A stretch of DNA of 64,000 bases from Desulfitibacter alkalitolerans DSM 16504. GTDB lineage: Bacteria > Bacillota > DSM-16504 > Desulfitibacterales > Desulfitibacteraceae. Below the pieces are notes generated by a model. That model did no database searches. It was not told the DNA's origin and saw only the letters and a program-made list of their open reading frames with translations. The DNA is taken from contig NZ_KK211101.1 in the NCBI RefSeq assembly GCF_000620305.1, forward strand, positions 62,001 through 126,000, written 5' to 3'. Shown here one piece after another: positions 9,251 to 17,118 of this stretch. Made by a program: the position numbers and the translations under genes. Every line of letters begins with the position of its first letter. Within the stretch, counting starts at the first letter, position 1.

Positions 9251-9836
9251 ACGATACCGGTGCGAACTCATCCAAAACATTAAGCAAGAGTATAGTTTCA
9301 TGGGTAAATAGAAGAACTGGAGGCTAAGGAGTAATGAAACAGTGGTATGAAAAATTATTTGATAACTACGGAGAAAAGTACGACAAGGAGATTTTTACCC
9401 AAGGGACAGTTGGTGAATGCGATTTTATTGAGAAAGAACTAAACTTTGATAAATCTTTGAAAATACTTGATGTTGGCTGTGGTACCGGCAGGCACTCAAT
9501 TGAACTCTCAAAAAGGGGGTATCTGGTTACAGGTATAGATTTATCTGAATCTCAGCTAAAAAAAGCCAGAGAAAAAGCAAAAGCAAATAACCTTAAGATT
9601 GATTTTTTGAAACATGATGCCAGAAATCTTCCCTTTGAAAACCAGTTTGATGTTGCTATTATGCTTTGCGAAGGCGGTTTTCCACTTATGGAAACGGATG
9701 AAATGAATTTTGAGATATTGAAAAATGCCACAAAGTCGTTGAAGATCTCTGGAGTGCTCAGGCCTAGCTGGACACGCATAAAGTTCCCTTTTCTCTTTAT
9801 TTCATACAAATGCTCTGTTTCTCTTTTTATCTATTT

Positions 9837-9970
9837 TGTGGGCTCTGCCCACACCCGCCCTCGCCGGTAGGCAGGTGGTCATGCTTTGCAAGACCACCTA
9901 ACAATAGGGTATTGGCTTCGTGGCAGTAAAGGGTAAAGCTTCGCCCGGCTAAAGCCGGCCCTTGACTGCC
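9837..9970. other. Structured non-coding tail inside the IS element
   Basis: Between the OrfB stop and the IS end lies a GC-rich, non-coding segment with three strong stems in 134 bases: TGTGGGC/GCCCACA with a 3-base loop (9837-9853); AGGTGGTC/GACCACCT enclosing TGC TTT GCA (9873-9899); and a compound stem with outer arms GGCAGT/ACTGCC and AAGGG/CCCTT around CCGGC TAAA GCCGG (9922-9970). It could be a transcription barrier, a regulatory or stabilising RNA at the transposase mRNA 3' end, or an unrelated small element captured by the IS. No family was recognised. Confidence 0.6.
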
Positions 9971-9988
9971 TGCAATGTCTGTGGCTCT

Positions 9989-10816
9989 TTAAGCTACTAG
10001 TGACTGGGTCTCTCTGTGATATCTTTCATATTCCATGGGTGACATGTAGTCTAAGCTGCTGTGAGACCTTTTTGAATTATACCAAGTCTCTATATAGTTA
10101 ATTATTGCTAATCTTGCTTCTTCTCGGGTCTTAAAACGCCTTCTATGAACCAGGTCTTTCTTTAATGTGGCAAAAAAGGATTCCATACAGGCATTATCAT
10201 AGCAGTCTCCTTTTGCACTCATGCTTTGTCTTATGCCATTTTCTCTAAGCTTGTCCTGATAATCATAGGCTGCATACTGTGAGCCGCGATCTGAATGAAA
10301 TATAAGTCCTTTTTGAGGCTTCTCTCTTTTTATTGCCATCTCTAGTGCACTAATTGTTAGCTGTTTTGTCATTCTGCTATCTAATGCCCAACCAACTATT
10401 TTTTTGTGGTATAGGTCTTCAATTGCAGCTAAGTAGAGCCAGCCTTCTTGAGTTGCTATAAAGGTAATATCTCCAACCCACTTTTGGTTAATTTTTTCAG
10501 CTTTAAAATCTTTGTTTAATAAGTTAGGAGCTACTGGATAGTTGTGATTTGAATTGGTAGTAGCTTTGTATCTAGATCTTAGAACACTAATTAACCCATA
10601 TTCCTTCATAAGTCGTCTTACTCGCTGGTTGCTTGTTTTTATGCCTTTTTTTCTTAATTGTCTTTTTATTCTTCTGTGACCATAGGTGCTATCTGACTCA
10701 TCAAATATTTCTTTTATGTGAGTAATCAGATCTCTGTCGTTTAATTCACGATGACTTATAGGCCTATTAAGCCACTCATAGTATGTGCTCCTACCTATTT
10801 CTAAGATTTGGCACAT
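9989..10816 (-). CDS. IS3-family transposase OrfB (DDE integrase domain)
   Basis: A 275-residue frame with the HTH_21 segment (STYGHRRIKRQLRKKG) and an rve integrase core. The catalytic triad is visible: Asp in WVGDITFI, Asp in FHSDRGSQY, and Glu in MESFFATLKKD. The open frame continues upstream of the first ATG (EIKYLIIKELSSEFPVKK), as expected if OrfB is made as an OrfAB fusion by -1 frameshifting rather than from its own start. Length and motifs are normal and no internal stop is seen, so the transposase is probably functional. Confidence 0.92.
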   Translation of the reverse strand: MCQILEIGRSTYYEWLNRPISHRELNDRDLITHIKEIFDESDSTYGHRRIKRQLRKKGIKTSNQRVRRLMKEYGLISVLRSRYKATTNSNHNYPVAPNLLNKDFKAEKINQKWVGDITFIATQEGWLYLAAIEDLYHKKIVGWALDSRMTKQLTISALEMAIKREKPQKGLIFHSDRGSQYAAYDYQDKLRENGIRQSMSAKGDCYDNACMESFFATLKKDLVHRRRFKTREEARLAIINYIETWYNSKRSHSSLDYMSPMEYERYHRETQSLVA

Positions 10817-10863
10817 CTTCTTGACGGGAAATTCGGAGCTAAGTTCTTTTATTATTAAATACT

Positions 10864-11148
10864 TTATTTCACGTCTCTGCTGAAGATGGCCATGGCTTTT
10901 TTTAATATTGCATTTTCAACCTCTAAGTCTTTAATCTTTTTTTCTAATGCTTTTTGATCGGCATCAGCTGGCCGAAGATTTCCTTTGCCGGGAAAGGCGT
11001 CTTCTCCATGTTCACTATATTGCTTGACCCATCTTCTAACTGCTGTAGCACTTACTCCTATATCTTTGGCTACATCTACTGGCTTTTTACCTAATTCTGT
11101 AACAAGCTTTACTATATCTTTTTTATATTCTTCTGTAAATTTACTCAT
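10864..11148 (-). CDS. IS3-family transposase OrfA (HTH_28-like)
   Basis: A 94-residue protein starting MSKFTEEYKKDIVKLV, with a helix-turn-helix (VDVAKDIGVSATAVRRWVKQ) that binds the IS ends and a C-terminal leucine zipper-like helix (ALEKKIKDLEVENAILKKAM). A longer frame runs 19 codons further upstream towards the IS end, but the family normally starts at MSKF. OrfA overlaps the OrfB frame in the -1 register. Confidence 0.88.
   Translation of the reverse strand: MSKFTEEYKKDIVKLVTELGKKPVDVAKDIGVSATAVRRWVKQYSEHGEDAFPGKGNLRPADADQKALEKKIKDLEVENAILKKAMAIFSRDVK
10897..10903 (-). promoter_or_regulatory. Probable -1 ribosomal frameshift site between OrfA and OrfB
   Basis: On the minus strand seven A residues span the OrfA codons TTA AAA AAA GCC (A AAA AAA in the zero frame). 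Slipping back one base gives AAA AAA AGC CAT GGC and leads without a stop into the OrfB frame (KKSHGHLQQRREIKYL), a junction typical of IS150-like OrfAB fusions. Confidence 0.7.
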
Positions 11149-11574
11149 TGCCTTAACACGCCCTTTCTTATCTTTTATTATAGATCCTTTCTGCGTGTCC
11201 GGCAAACTCTCTACAGTCTACTCTGCTAAATTCATTTTTACAACTCTTAATGGTTTGTTTCCCCTATTTCATTCCATAGATGATTTTCATAAAACAGGTA
11301 TAAATGAAGAAGGTGCACATTATAAAAGCGATAGTTTTGATTTGATGACCATGAGGGATTATAATGTCACCACTTTTATTGATGATGATGGAAATGAACA
11401 CCGAATTGAGTGTAATGAAAGATACTACATGCCAAGCGAGATAAACTGGTTTCTGAAATCATTGGGGTTTAGAAAGATTGAGATTTTCGGTGCTAAAATC
11501 GGTGCTTATTCGAGAGGTGATAAACTTACTACAGAGGATTATGAAATGCTTGTTGTAGCCGAAAAATAGAAAAG

Positions 11575-12267
11575 ATGGATTCTTTGCAGGATTTATGGGA
11601 ACTCGGCTCATCACCAAAGGTTATTATTGGAATGATTCAAAAGCATATACAAGTATCAGACAAAACCAAGGTGCTTGATTTGGCTTGCGGAAAAGGGGCA
11701 GTCAGTGTCCAGTTAGCCAAGGCTTTAGGCTGTACGGTTAAAGGCATTGACATCATTCCAGAATTTATTGATTATGCAAAAAAGAAAGCTCAAGAATATG
11801 GTGTGGAGAACCTGTGTGAGTTTAAGGTTGGAGATATCAACGAGGCGATAAAGGTTCAAAAGGATTATGATATTGTTATACTTGGTGCTGTCGGAGATGT
11901 ACTGGGAACACCAGAGGAAACAATTCAAAAATTAAAAGGCACAGTGAAAAATGGCGGCTATATATTCATTGATGATGCTTATGGGAATGACAAATCTAGT
12001 GGAAGATATCATACAAGAGAAAAGTGGCTGTTATTCTTCCAAAGTGCAGGAATGCAGCTTGTTGATGAAGGGTTTAACCAAGAAGATGAGTTGGAAAGAC
12101 TAAATGATGAGCAGCAGTCATTTATAGTGATGAGAGCAAACCAGCTAAAAGAAAAGTATCCGGATAAAGCATATTTTTTTGATAGTTATATAAAAAGCCA
12201 GCAGGCTGAATGTGATGAACTGGAGAATGAGATTTCAGGGGTTACGATGCTTTTACAGGTTGTTTGA
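11575..12267 (+). CDS. Class I SAM-dependent methyltransferase
   Basis: A 230-residue Rossmann-fold methyltransferase. The SAM-binding glycine loop is VLDLACGKGAVSVQLAK (about residues 34-50), followed by VKGIDIIPEF with the acidic ribose-binding residue, then DIVILGAVGDVLG and an INYIFIDD-like strand (GGYIFIDDAYG). The substrate is not evident. It starts six bases after the stop of the IS-split methyltransferase gene. No strong ribosome binding site is visible and the frame is open upstream, so translation was probably coupled to that gene before the insertion. It may now depend on readout from the IS or a weak promoter. Confidence 0.85.
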   Translation: MDSLQDLWELGSSPKVIIGMIQKHIQVSDKTKVLDLACGKGAVSVQLAKALGCTVKGIDIIPEFIDYAKKKAQEYGVENLCEFKVGDINEAIKVQKDYDIVILGAVGDVLGTPEETIQKLKGTVKNGGYIFIDDAYGNDKSSGRYHTREKWLLFFQSAGMQLVDEGFNQEDELERLNDEQQSFIVMRANQLKEKYPDKAYFFDSYIKSQQAECDELENEISGVTMLLQVV

Positions 12268-12327
12268 CTTAAGGTGATTGATTTCTATTTAGTATATGAT
12301 GTTCAATTCAGATTTGGAGGAGCTGCC

Positions 12328-12903
12328 ATGATAAACAAACTCAATAATATGCGAGAGTTGTCGTTGGATCAGCGCGAAGATCTTCTTAATACTTTGAAAG
12401 TCCGTTTTGATGAAAATATGAACCGTCATGAAGGTGTAAGGTGGGCTAATGTACAAACAAAATTAGAAGCTGATGTTGATAAGCTTTGGTCGATTAATGA
12501 AATGGAAGCAACCGGAGGGGAACCTGATGTTGTTGGCTTTGATAATAATAAGAACGCATATGTTTTTTGCGACTGTTCGGCAGAAAGCCCCAAAGGACGC
12601 AGAAATGTTTGCTATGATCGTGCGGCATTGGATTCAAGGAAAAGATTCAAACCACAGAACAATGCTGTTGATATGGCGGCTGCTATGGGTATTGAAATTT
12701 TAACGGTGGATCAGTACTGGGAACTTCAGAAATTAGGAAAATTTGATACTAAAACGTCGAGTTGGGTAAAAACACCTGATAATATAAGAAAACTTGGCGG
12801 GGCGCTCTTTTGTGATCGCCGATACGATACGGTCTTTGTATACCATAATGGAGCGGAGTCTTATTACAGCGCCAGAGGTTTTCGGGGCTTGATAACGATC
12901 TAA
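12328..12903 (+). CDS. DUF4256 family protein
   Basis: A 191-residue protein recognised by the conserved string of DUF4256 motifs: RFDENMNRHEGV, WSINEMEATGGEPDVV, DCSAESPKGRRNVCYDR, GIEILTVDQYW and FCDRRYDTVFVYHNGA. It is a soluble protein of unknown function, full length for the family. The start is placed at the ATG preceded by GGAGGA (12316-12321), not at an earlier in-frame ATG at 12274 that lacks a binding site. It lies 60 bases after the methyltransferase gene on the same strand. Confidence 0.88.
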   Translation: MINKLNNMRELSLDQREDLLNTLKVRFDENMNRHEGVRWANVQTKLEADVDKLWSINEMEATGGEPDVVGFDNNKNAYVFCDCSAESPKGRRNVCYDRAALDSRKRFKPQNNAVDMAAAMGIEILTVDQYWELQKLGKFDTKTSSWVKTPDNIRKLGGALFCDRRYDTVFVYHNGAESYYSARGFRGLITI

Positions 12904-13143
12904 TATCTGCAAAAATATTCATTGAAACTAGTTAGAGTGGAGTGCGTAAATAAAAAACACTGAGGATCAAGGCAAGAATGGCAGCGTTTATGACGGGCGA
13001 GTAATTATAGTCTTGTGATATGTGAATAATTATACCGTAATAAATACAAAATAATAAAGATGAAATTATGTGCAAAATAGGGCAATAAAGGTTGAGAAAT
13101 ATCCGAGAACCCGAGAACCGTTGTCTCGATAATTTTATTTGTC

Positions 13144-13611
13144 TTGCAAGGTGAGGTGGAAAGAATAAAAGATAGATTTACTGCAGGTCTTATAAGTGGT
13201 CTTATTGCAGGAGTGGCGATGAACTTTATTGATTGGACTGGCTACATTTTAGGATTACACGATGAAAGGTTATTAGATTGGGCAGCAGTGGTAACTTTTG
13301 GAAGGTTGCCAGATAACAGCGCAGAGGTTATTTTAGCACAAACCGAACAAATATTTTTTACGGGATTTTTGGGTGTTTTGTTTGCCTATATACTCCCTAT
13401 ATTAGGAAGCAGAAACTATTTGCTCAAGGGATGGATATACGGGGTAGTGGCTAACCAAAGCTTATATGCCCTTGCCATTGCCTTTAAGCTGCCAGACCTT
13501 ACAGTCCACACCTTTTACGCAACAGTTTCACATTTGATTTCTGCTTCCATTTATGGCTTAGTATTAGCATATCTTTTGAAAAAACTATATCAAAATTACA
13601 GCACTATGTAG
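13144..13611 (+). CDS. Small conserved integral membrane protein, function unknown
   Basis: A protein of about 151-155 residues with four predicted membrane helices: GLISGLIAGVAMNFIDW, IFFTGFLGVLFAYILPIL, GWIYGVVANQSLYALAIAF and SASIYGLVLAYLLKK. No catalytic motif is seen. The start is uncertain: a TTG at 13144 has no good binding site, and a GTG at 13156 lies directly against AAGGTGAG. Sequences of this type occur in Clostridia as uncharacterised membrane proteins. A terminator follows about 70 bases downstream. Confidence 0.7.
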   Translation: MQGEVERIKDRFTAGLISGLIAGVAMNFIDWTGYILGLHDERLLDWAAVVTFGRLPDNSAEVILAQTEQIFFTGFLGVLFAYILPILGSRNYLLKGWIYGVVANQSLYALAIAFKLPDLTVHTFYATVSHLISASIYGLVLAYLLKKLYQNYSTM

Positions 13612-13683
13612 TACAATATAAATGCAGACACAAATATAATAACGGTAGAGAAAGTACGTTTCAGAGTAAAATTGGTTTTAGCC

Positions 13684-13710
13684 GCATCTGTTTTTGACAG
13701 ATGCTTTTTT
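13684..13710 (+). terminator. Rho-independent terminator
   Basis: GCATCTGT and ACAGATGC arms with a TTTTG loop, followed by six T residues. Confidence 0.9.
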
Positions 13711-13786
13711 ATGTCCGCAACCGGGAGGTGAAGCTCGAAAATCCATTTTTACCAAAGTTAATACTTTAATCCTGTCAATCTAATAT

Positions 13787-13816
13787 TTGGCAATCTGCTT
13801 ATAACCATGGTAAAAT
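13787..13816 (+). promoter_or_regulatory. Candidate sigma-A promoter for the PstS-like gene
   Basis: TTGGCA and TAAAAT are separated by 18 bases and lie about 40 bases before the ATG. No pho-box-like repeat was identified. Confidence 0.5.
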
Positions 13817-13853
13817 ATAGAGGAAATATCTAGATGGGAGATGGAGAAATATT

Positions 13854-14750
13854 ATGAAAAAACAATACATGATATCAATTGCTGTTTTGATTGTGATGTT
13901 ATTCACTAGCCTGTTTATGGGATGTCAAAGCAAAGAAAATACACAAAATGAACTATCTTTTACCCTGGAAACCTATCCCAGGGTAGATGGTTCTACAGTC
14001 ACAATTCCACTATCTGAAGCCATTGCCGCAAAGCTCACAGGGCTTACAGTAGATGAAGTAAGGCCATATATTTTACATAACAAGACCCATCAGGCCTATC
14101 TAAACCTTATTAATAAAAAAGCAGATATTATTTTTGTTACGAGCCCATCAGAAGAAGAACTTGCCCTGGCTGCAGAAAAGGGAGTTGGATTAGAAATTGT
14201 ACCCATTGTCAGTGAAGCCTTTGTCTTTTTAACCCATGCTGATAACCCTGTTAAAGGCTTAACCCTAGAACAAATCAGACATATCTATGCAGGATATATC
14301 ACTGACTGGGCTGAAGTAGGTGGTCCTGATGCAGCTATTGTGGCCTATCAGCGTCCAGTTAACTCAGGAAGTCAAACAGGTTTTTTAGAGCTGGTGATGA
14401 AGGAGCTATCTCCAATGAATCCTCCTACAGAAAGGATAGCAGCAGGAATGGGAGAATTAATTGAAGCAGTTGCTGCCTATGAAAATGTCCCAGATGCCCT
14501 GGGTTATTCCTATTACTATTTTGTTGTTGACATGTGGGGAAATGAAAAAGTTAAATTATTAGAGGTTGATGGCGTTTATCCCAATCATGGGACCATACGC
14601 AGCGGAGATTATCCAGTAAAAACTGCTTATTATGCAGTTATAAGGGATGATGAGCCAAAGGACAGTCCAGTAAGACAATTGATTGCCTGGGTGTTATCAA
14701 AGCCAGGGCAAGATCTTGTTGAGGAGGCTGGCTATGTCAAAATCAAGTAA
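13854..14750 (+). CDS. PstS-like substrate-binding lipoprotein
   Basis: A 298-residue exported lipoprotein: basic start, hydrophobic segment and lipobox LFMGC with the lipidated Cys24. The mature part is a periplasmic-binding fold of the PstS type, with typical segments such as ADIIFVTSPSEEELALA, VFLTHADNPVKGLTLEQI, IYAGYITDWAEVGG and QRPVNSGSQTGFLE. In PstS the last of these contacts phosphate. No pstC, pstA or pstB gene is nearby, so it may be an orphan ligand sensor rather than part of an ABC importer. It overlaps the start of the next gene by 17 bases. Confidence 0.85.
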   Translation: MKKQYMISIAVLIVMLFTSLFMGCQSKENTQNELSFTLETYPRVDGSTVTIPLSEAIAAKLTGLTVDEVRPYILHNKTHQAYLNLINKKADIIFVTSPSEEELALAAEKGVGLEIVPIVSEAFVFLTHADNPVKGLTLEQIRHIYAGYITDWAEVGGPDAAIVAYQRPVNSGSQTGFLELVMKELSPMNPPTERIAAGMGELIEAVAAYENVPDALGYSYYYFVVDMWGNEKVKLLEVDGVYPNHGTIRSGDYPVKTAYYAVIRDDEPKDSPVRQLIAWVLSKPGQDLVEEAGYVKIK

Positions 14751-16233
14751 AAAACTAATGACTATAGCACTGCTGGCTGTAATACTTCTTGTAGGGTGCA
14801 GTATAGATGAGAATGCAGGCAAGAATGAAGCAGCCAGCAATAACCATAGTATTAAACCTGAAACTGATGAAACCATGGGAAAGGCAACCTATTCACCTGT
14901 TAAGATTCTATATGCAGTAGATAACCCAATTAATATTATTAGCATAAATGCCTCTGAAGACATGGATCACCATCGAAGCTATTTTCAGATTAGGGGCCTA
15001 AAAGATCAAATTGTAGAAAACAGTATTAATGAGGCCATCAAACAGCTTTTTGAGCAAATGCTTCCCTATGGAAATGGAGAGAAGCATCCCCCATATCGTG
15101 GGATACAGTCTGCCATCAGTGGTGATAAAGTGATAAGTTACAGCGCAATTTCAGTGGACCCCCAGTTTAACTGCAATAATATCCTTTCAGTTGCAGCTCA
15201 TGTGTCCGGGACCTATAATTGTTCCACCTCTGGGCCGTCTCATTTTTCTTTTATTGAAGCATTAAATTTTGATCTTAATACTGGGAAAACTTTTTTAATA
15301 AATGATGTGTTTACTAATGATGTAAATGGACTTGAAATTGTTAATGAGGCAATTGCCAATGAACTTACACGCAGGAGTCTTACTGCGGACATTGACCACA
15401 ATTTATATTATGATAGCTTTGCTCTAGTGGCACCCTTTAAGGGTGTTACCTATGATCAAAAGTTTTATTTGAGCAATTATGGGCTTAATGTTGTTATTGA
15501 TTATAATAACCCTGAGTTTGATGTGGGTTTTTCATATGCTATAGTAACTGTACCATTTTATACTGCAGATGGTTGTATTGCTGTTACTGAACGGTTTTAC
15601 GATAAGAACCAATCTATTTTTACTGAAGATGCTGTTAGCCTGCGTTTCCTGCCTGACTATCAACAAAGTGTACATCGTGAAGCAGCTTCCTATATGAAAA
15701 ATGGCACCCAATGGTATGTATCTATTGGTTATCCTAAAAACTTGTCCAAAAAGCTCATAAACATTATTAATGTCCTTAGAGTTGCTCAAGAAAAAGAGGT
15801 TGCTCTTTTATCTCAGGAATCACCCGTTACCTTTGTAGAACAGAATATTTATGCCCATAGGATGGGAGCATATGTCATTATCAGCAGTCATCTTATTATT
15901 GGCCAGGCAGAAGAAACTCAATGGAGTGAAGACAATTTCGTTTATACTGAAACTGGGGAGCCCATACAGTTAGAGGACTTATTTGTAGATGAATATGATT
16001 ATTCAAGCTTAATCAATAACGCAATTAATAGGACCATTGAACAACATGGTTTAGCTCCAGGCTTTGATGTGCAAGATTTGTTAAGGGATATAACATTTAG
16101 GCTTAATGATACAAGTATCTCTTTTGTTACAAAACCTTATGCATGGGATCCAACTAGCAGTAAATATCCGCTTCACTTTGATATTTCTTATGAAGAAATA
16201 GGGTATAAAAATTTAAAAATATTTAACCATTAA
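14734..16233 (+). CDS. DUF4163/DUF3298-type lipoprotein
   Basis: A 499-residue lipoprotein with the lipobox LLVGC (Cys22). It contains two related halves, each with a segment resembling the DUF4163/RsiV-like layout (FIEALNFDLNTGKTFLINDVF in the first, TETGEPIQLEDLFVDEYDY in the second), suggesting an internal duplication. RsiV-type domains are extracellular sensor folds, but no anti-sigma region or second membrane segment is present here. The start is set at an ATG preceded by GAGGAGG (14721-14727), inside the end of the PstS-like gene. The overlap implies the two lipoproteins are made together and may act as a pair on the cell surface. Confidence 0.75.
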   Translation: MSKSSKKLMTIALLAVILLVGCSIDENAGKNEAASNNHSIKPETDETMGKATYSPVKILYAVDNPINIISINASEDMDHHRSYFQIRGLKDQIVENSINEAIKQLFEQMLPYGNGEKHPPYRGIQSAISGDKVISYSAISVDPQFNCNNILSVAAHVSGTYNCSTSGPSHFSFIEALNFDLNTGKTFLINDVFTNDVNGLEIVNEAIANELTRRSLTADIDHNLYYDSFALVAPFKGVTYDQKFYLSNYGLNVVIDYNNPEFDVGFSYAIVTVPFYTADGCIAVTERFYDKNQSIFTEDAVSLRFLPDYQQSVHREAASYMKNGTQWYVSIGYPKNLSKKLINIINVLRVAQEKEVALLSQESPVTFVEQNIYAHRMGAYVIISSHLIIGQAEETQWSEDNFVYTETGEPIQLEDLFVDEYDYSSLINNAINRTIEQHGLAPGFDVQDLLRDITFRLNDTSISFVTKPYAWDPTSSKYPLHFDISYEEIGYKNLKIFNH

Positions 16234-16268
16234 TATTTTTGTAAGTAATCATTAAAGATGGAGGCCGT

Positions 16269-17114
16269 ATGCATAAATACAGCTTTTTGGAAAATATATT
16301 ATTTCCACCAACTTATTTGAACAAAACCAGACTTAGACGCAGTCTGACGGGAAAAACTGTTTTGATAACTGGAGCAAGTTCTGGAATAGGAGAGCAATTG
16401 GCTTATTTTCTTGGAGATATTAATGTGCATTTAATTTTAGTGGCTAGAACAGAACAAAAGCTTCTAGCAATGAAAAATGAAATAGAAAAGAAAGCTGCCA
16501 GGGTGAGTATTTTCCCGGCAGACCTTAGAAATAAGGAAGAAATGGACGGATTATTAAGGTTTATTCATCAATTACCTGATGGTTTAGATATAGTGGTAAG
16601 TAATGCAGGTATATCAATCAGGCGATCCATCAACAATTCATTAGATAGACACCATGATTTTACAAGAACCATGGCTATCAATTATTTTGCACCAGTTCAA
16701 TTGCTGTTGTCAGTGCTTCCCCTTCTTGCAGAAAACCAATGGCAGGTTATAAACATCTCCACAGTAAATGCTTTGTTAATTCCCTTTCCCCATTGGGCTG
16801 CTTATCAGGCATCCAAGTCAGCTTTTGACACATGGTTTCGGTCTGCAGCTCCCGAGTTGAATGCCATGGGGATAGCCACTACTTCTATATATCTTCCCCT
16901 GGTAAAAACGCCCATGATTCTGCCAACAGCTGCTTATCAGGGGCTGCCTGCCATGAGCCCCGTCCATGTAGCTAAAATCATTTGTAAATCCATGTATACA
17001 CGAAGGAAAAAATATACTCCATGGTGGTTAATCCTTGGACAATTGTCATCAATAATTTTTAGGGGCATCTGGGACACATTGGCTTGGAGAATATTAAGAA
17101 AAAAGGGGGAATGA
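16269..17114 (+). CDS. Short-chain dehydrogenase/reductase
   Basis: A 281-residue SDR oxidoreductase. The NAD(P)-binding motif TGASSGIG lies at residues 34-41, NAG follows in VVSNAGISI, and the catalytic triad is visible: Ser near 166 in INISTVNA, Tyr179 and Lys183 in YQASK. LVARTE after beta-2 suggests NADPH. The C-terminal region (residues about 240-281) is hydrophobic and basic, suggesting membrane association. It sits directly upstream of a decayed acyl-CoA synthetase gene, and this pair resembles fatty-acyl or ketoacyl processing clusters. The substrate is unknown. Confidence 0.9.
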   Translation: MHKYSFLENILFPPTYLNKTRLRRSLTGKTVLITGASSGIGEQLAYFLGDINVHLILVARTEQKLLAMKNEIEKKAARVSIFPADLRNKEEMDGLLRFIHQLPDGLDIVVSNAGISIRRSINNSLDRHHDFTRTMAINYFAPVQLLLSVLPLLAENQWQVINISTVNALLIPFPHWAAYQASKSAFDTWFRSAAPELNAMGIATTSIYLPLVKTPMILPTAAYQGLPAMSPVHVAKIICKSMYTRRKKYTPWWLILGQLSSIIFRGIWDTLAWRILRKKGE

Positions 17115-17118
17115 CCTT

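Larger units (their letters stand above)
9755..11215 (-). mobile_element. IS3-family (IS150-like) insertion sequence
   Basis: The element has two overlapping transposase frames on the minus strand and terminal inverted repeats. Read inward from each end, the sequences share GGACACGCA followed by AAAG after one mismatch (9770-9783 and 11187-11200). Extending outward keeps them in register to TG at 9755 and CA at 11215, the usual IS3-family tips; this 29-bp alignment is imperfect. I see no clear target-site duplication, so the exact ends and the age of the insertion are uncertain. The element is about 1.46 kb and interrupts a methyltransferase gene. Confidence 0.82.
9334..11569 (+). pseudogene. 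SAM-dependent methyltransferase gene split by an IS element
   Basis: The 5' part starts at an ATG after AGGCTAAGGAG and encodes the class I methyltransferase core, with the SAM-binding motif ILDVGCGTGRHS and an acidic end of strand beta-2 (VTGIDLSE). It runs to LKISG near 9753. The same protein resumes downstream at about 11222 with AKFIFTTLNGLFPLFHS and ends normally at EMLVVAEK (11569). Joining the two gives a continuous methyltransferase of about 255 residues. The insertion destroys the substrate side of the domain, so this copy should be inactive. The longer frames that run from gene into IS at both junctions are artefacts. A second methyltransferase gene follows immediately. Confidence 0.88.

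Noticed and set aside
10985-11220. 5' part of the frame 10985-11569 as a protein start
   Set aside because: It reads antisense through the transposase and only becomes meaningful after the IS end, where it is the methyltransferase 3' part.
6341-12946. Shared 12-mer GTGGAGTGCGTA at about 6340 and 12938
   Set aside because: Twelve-base matches are expected by chance in 64 kb, and the flanks do not align.
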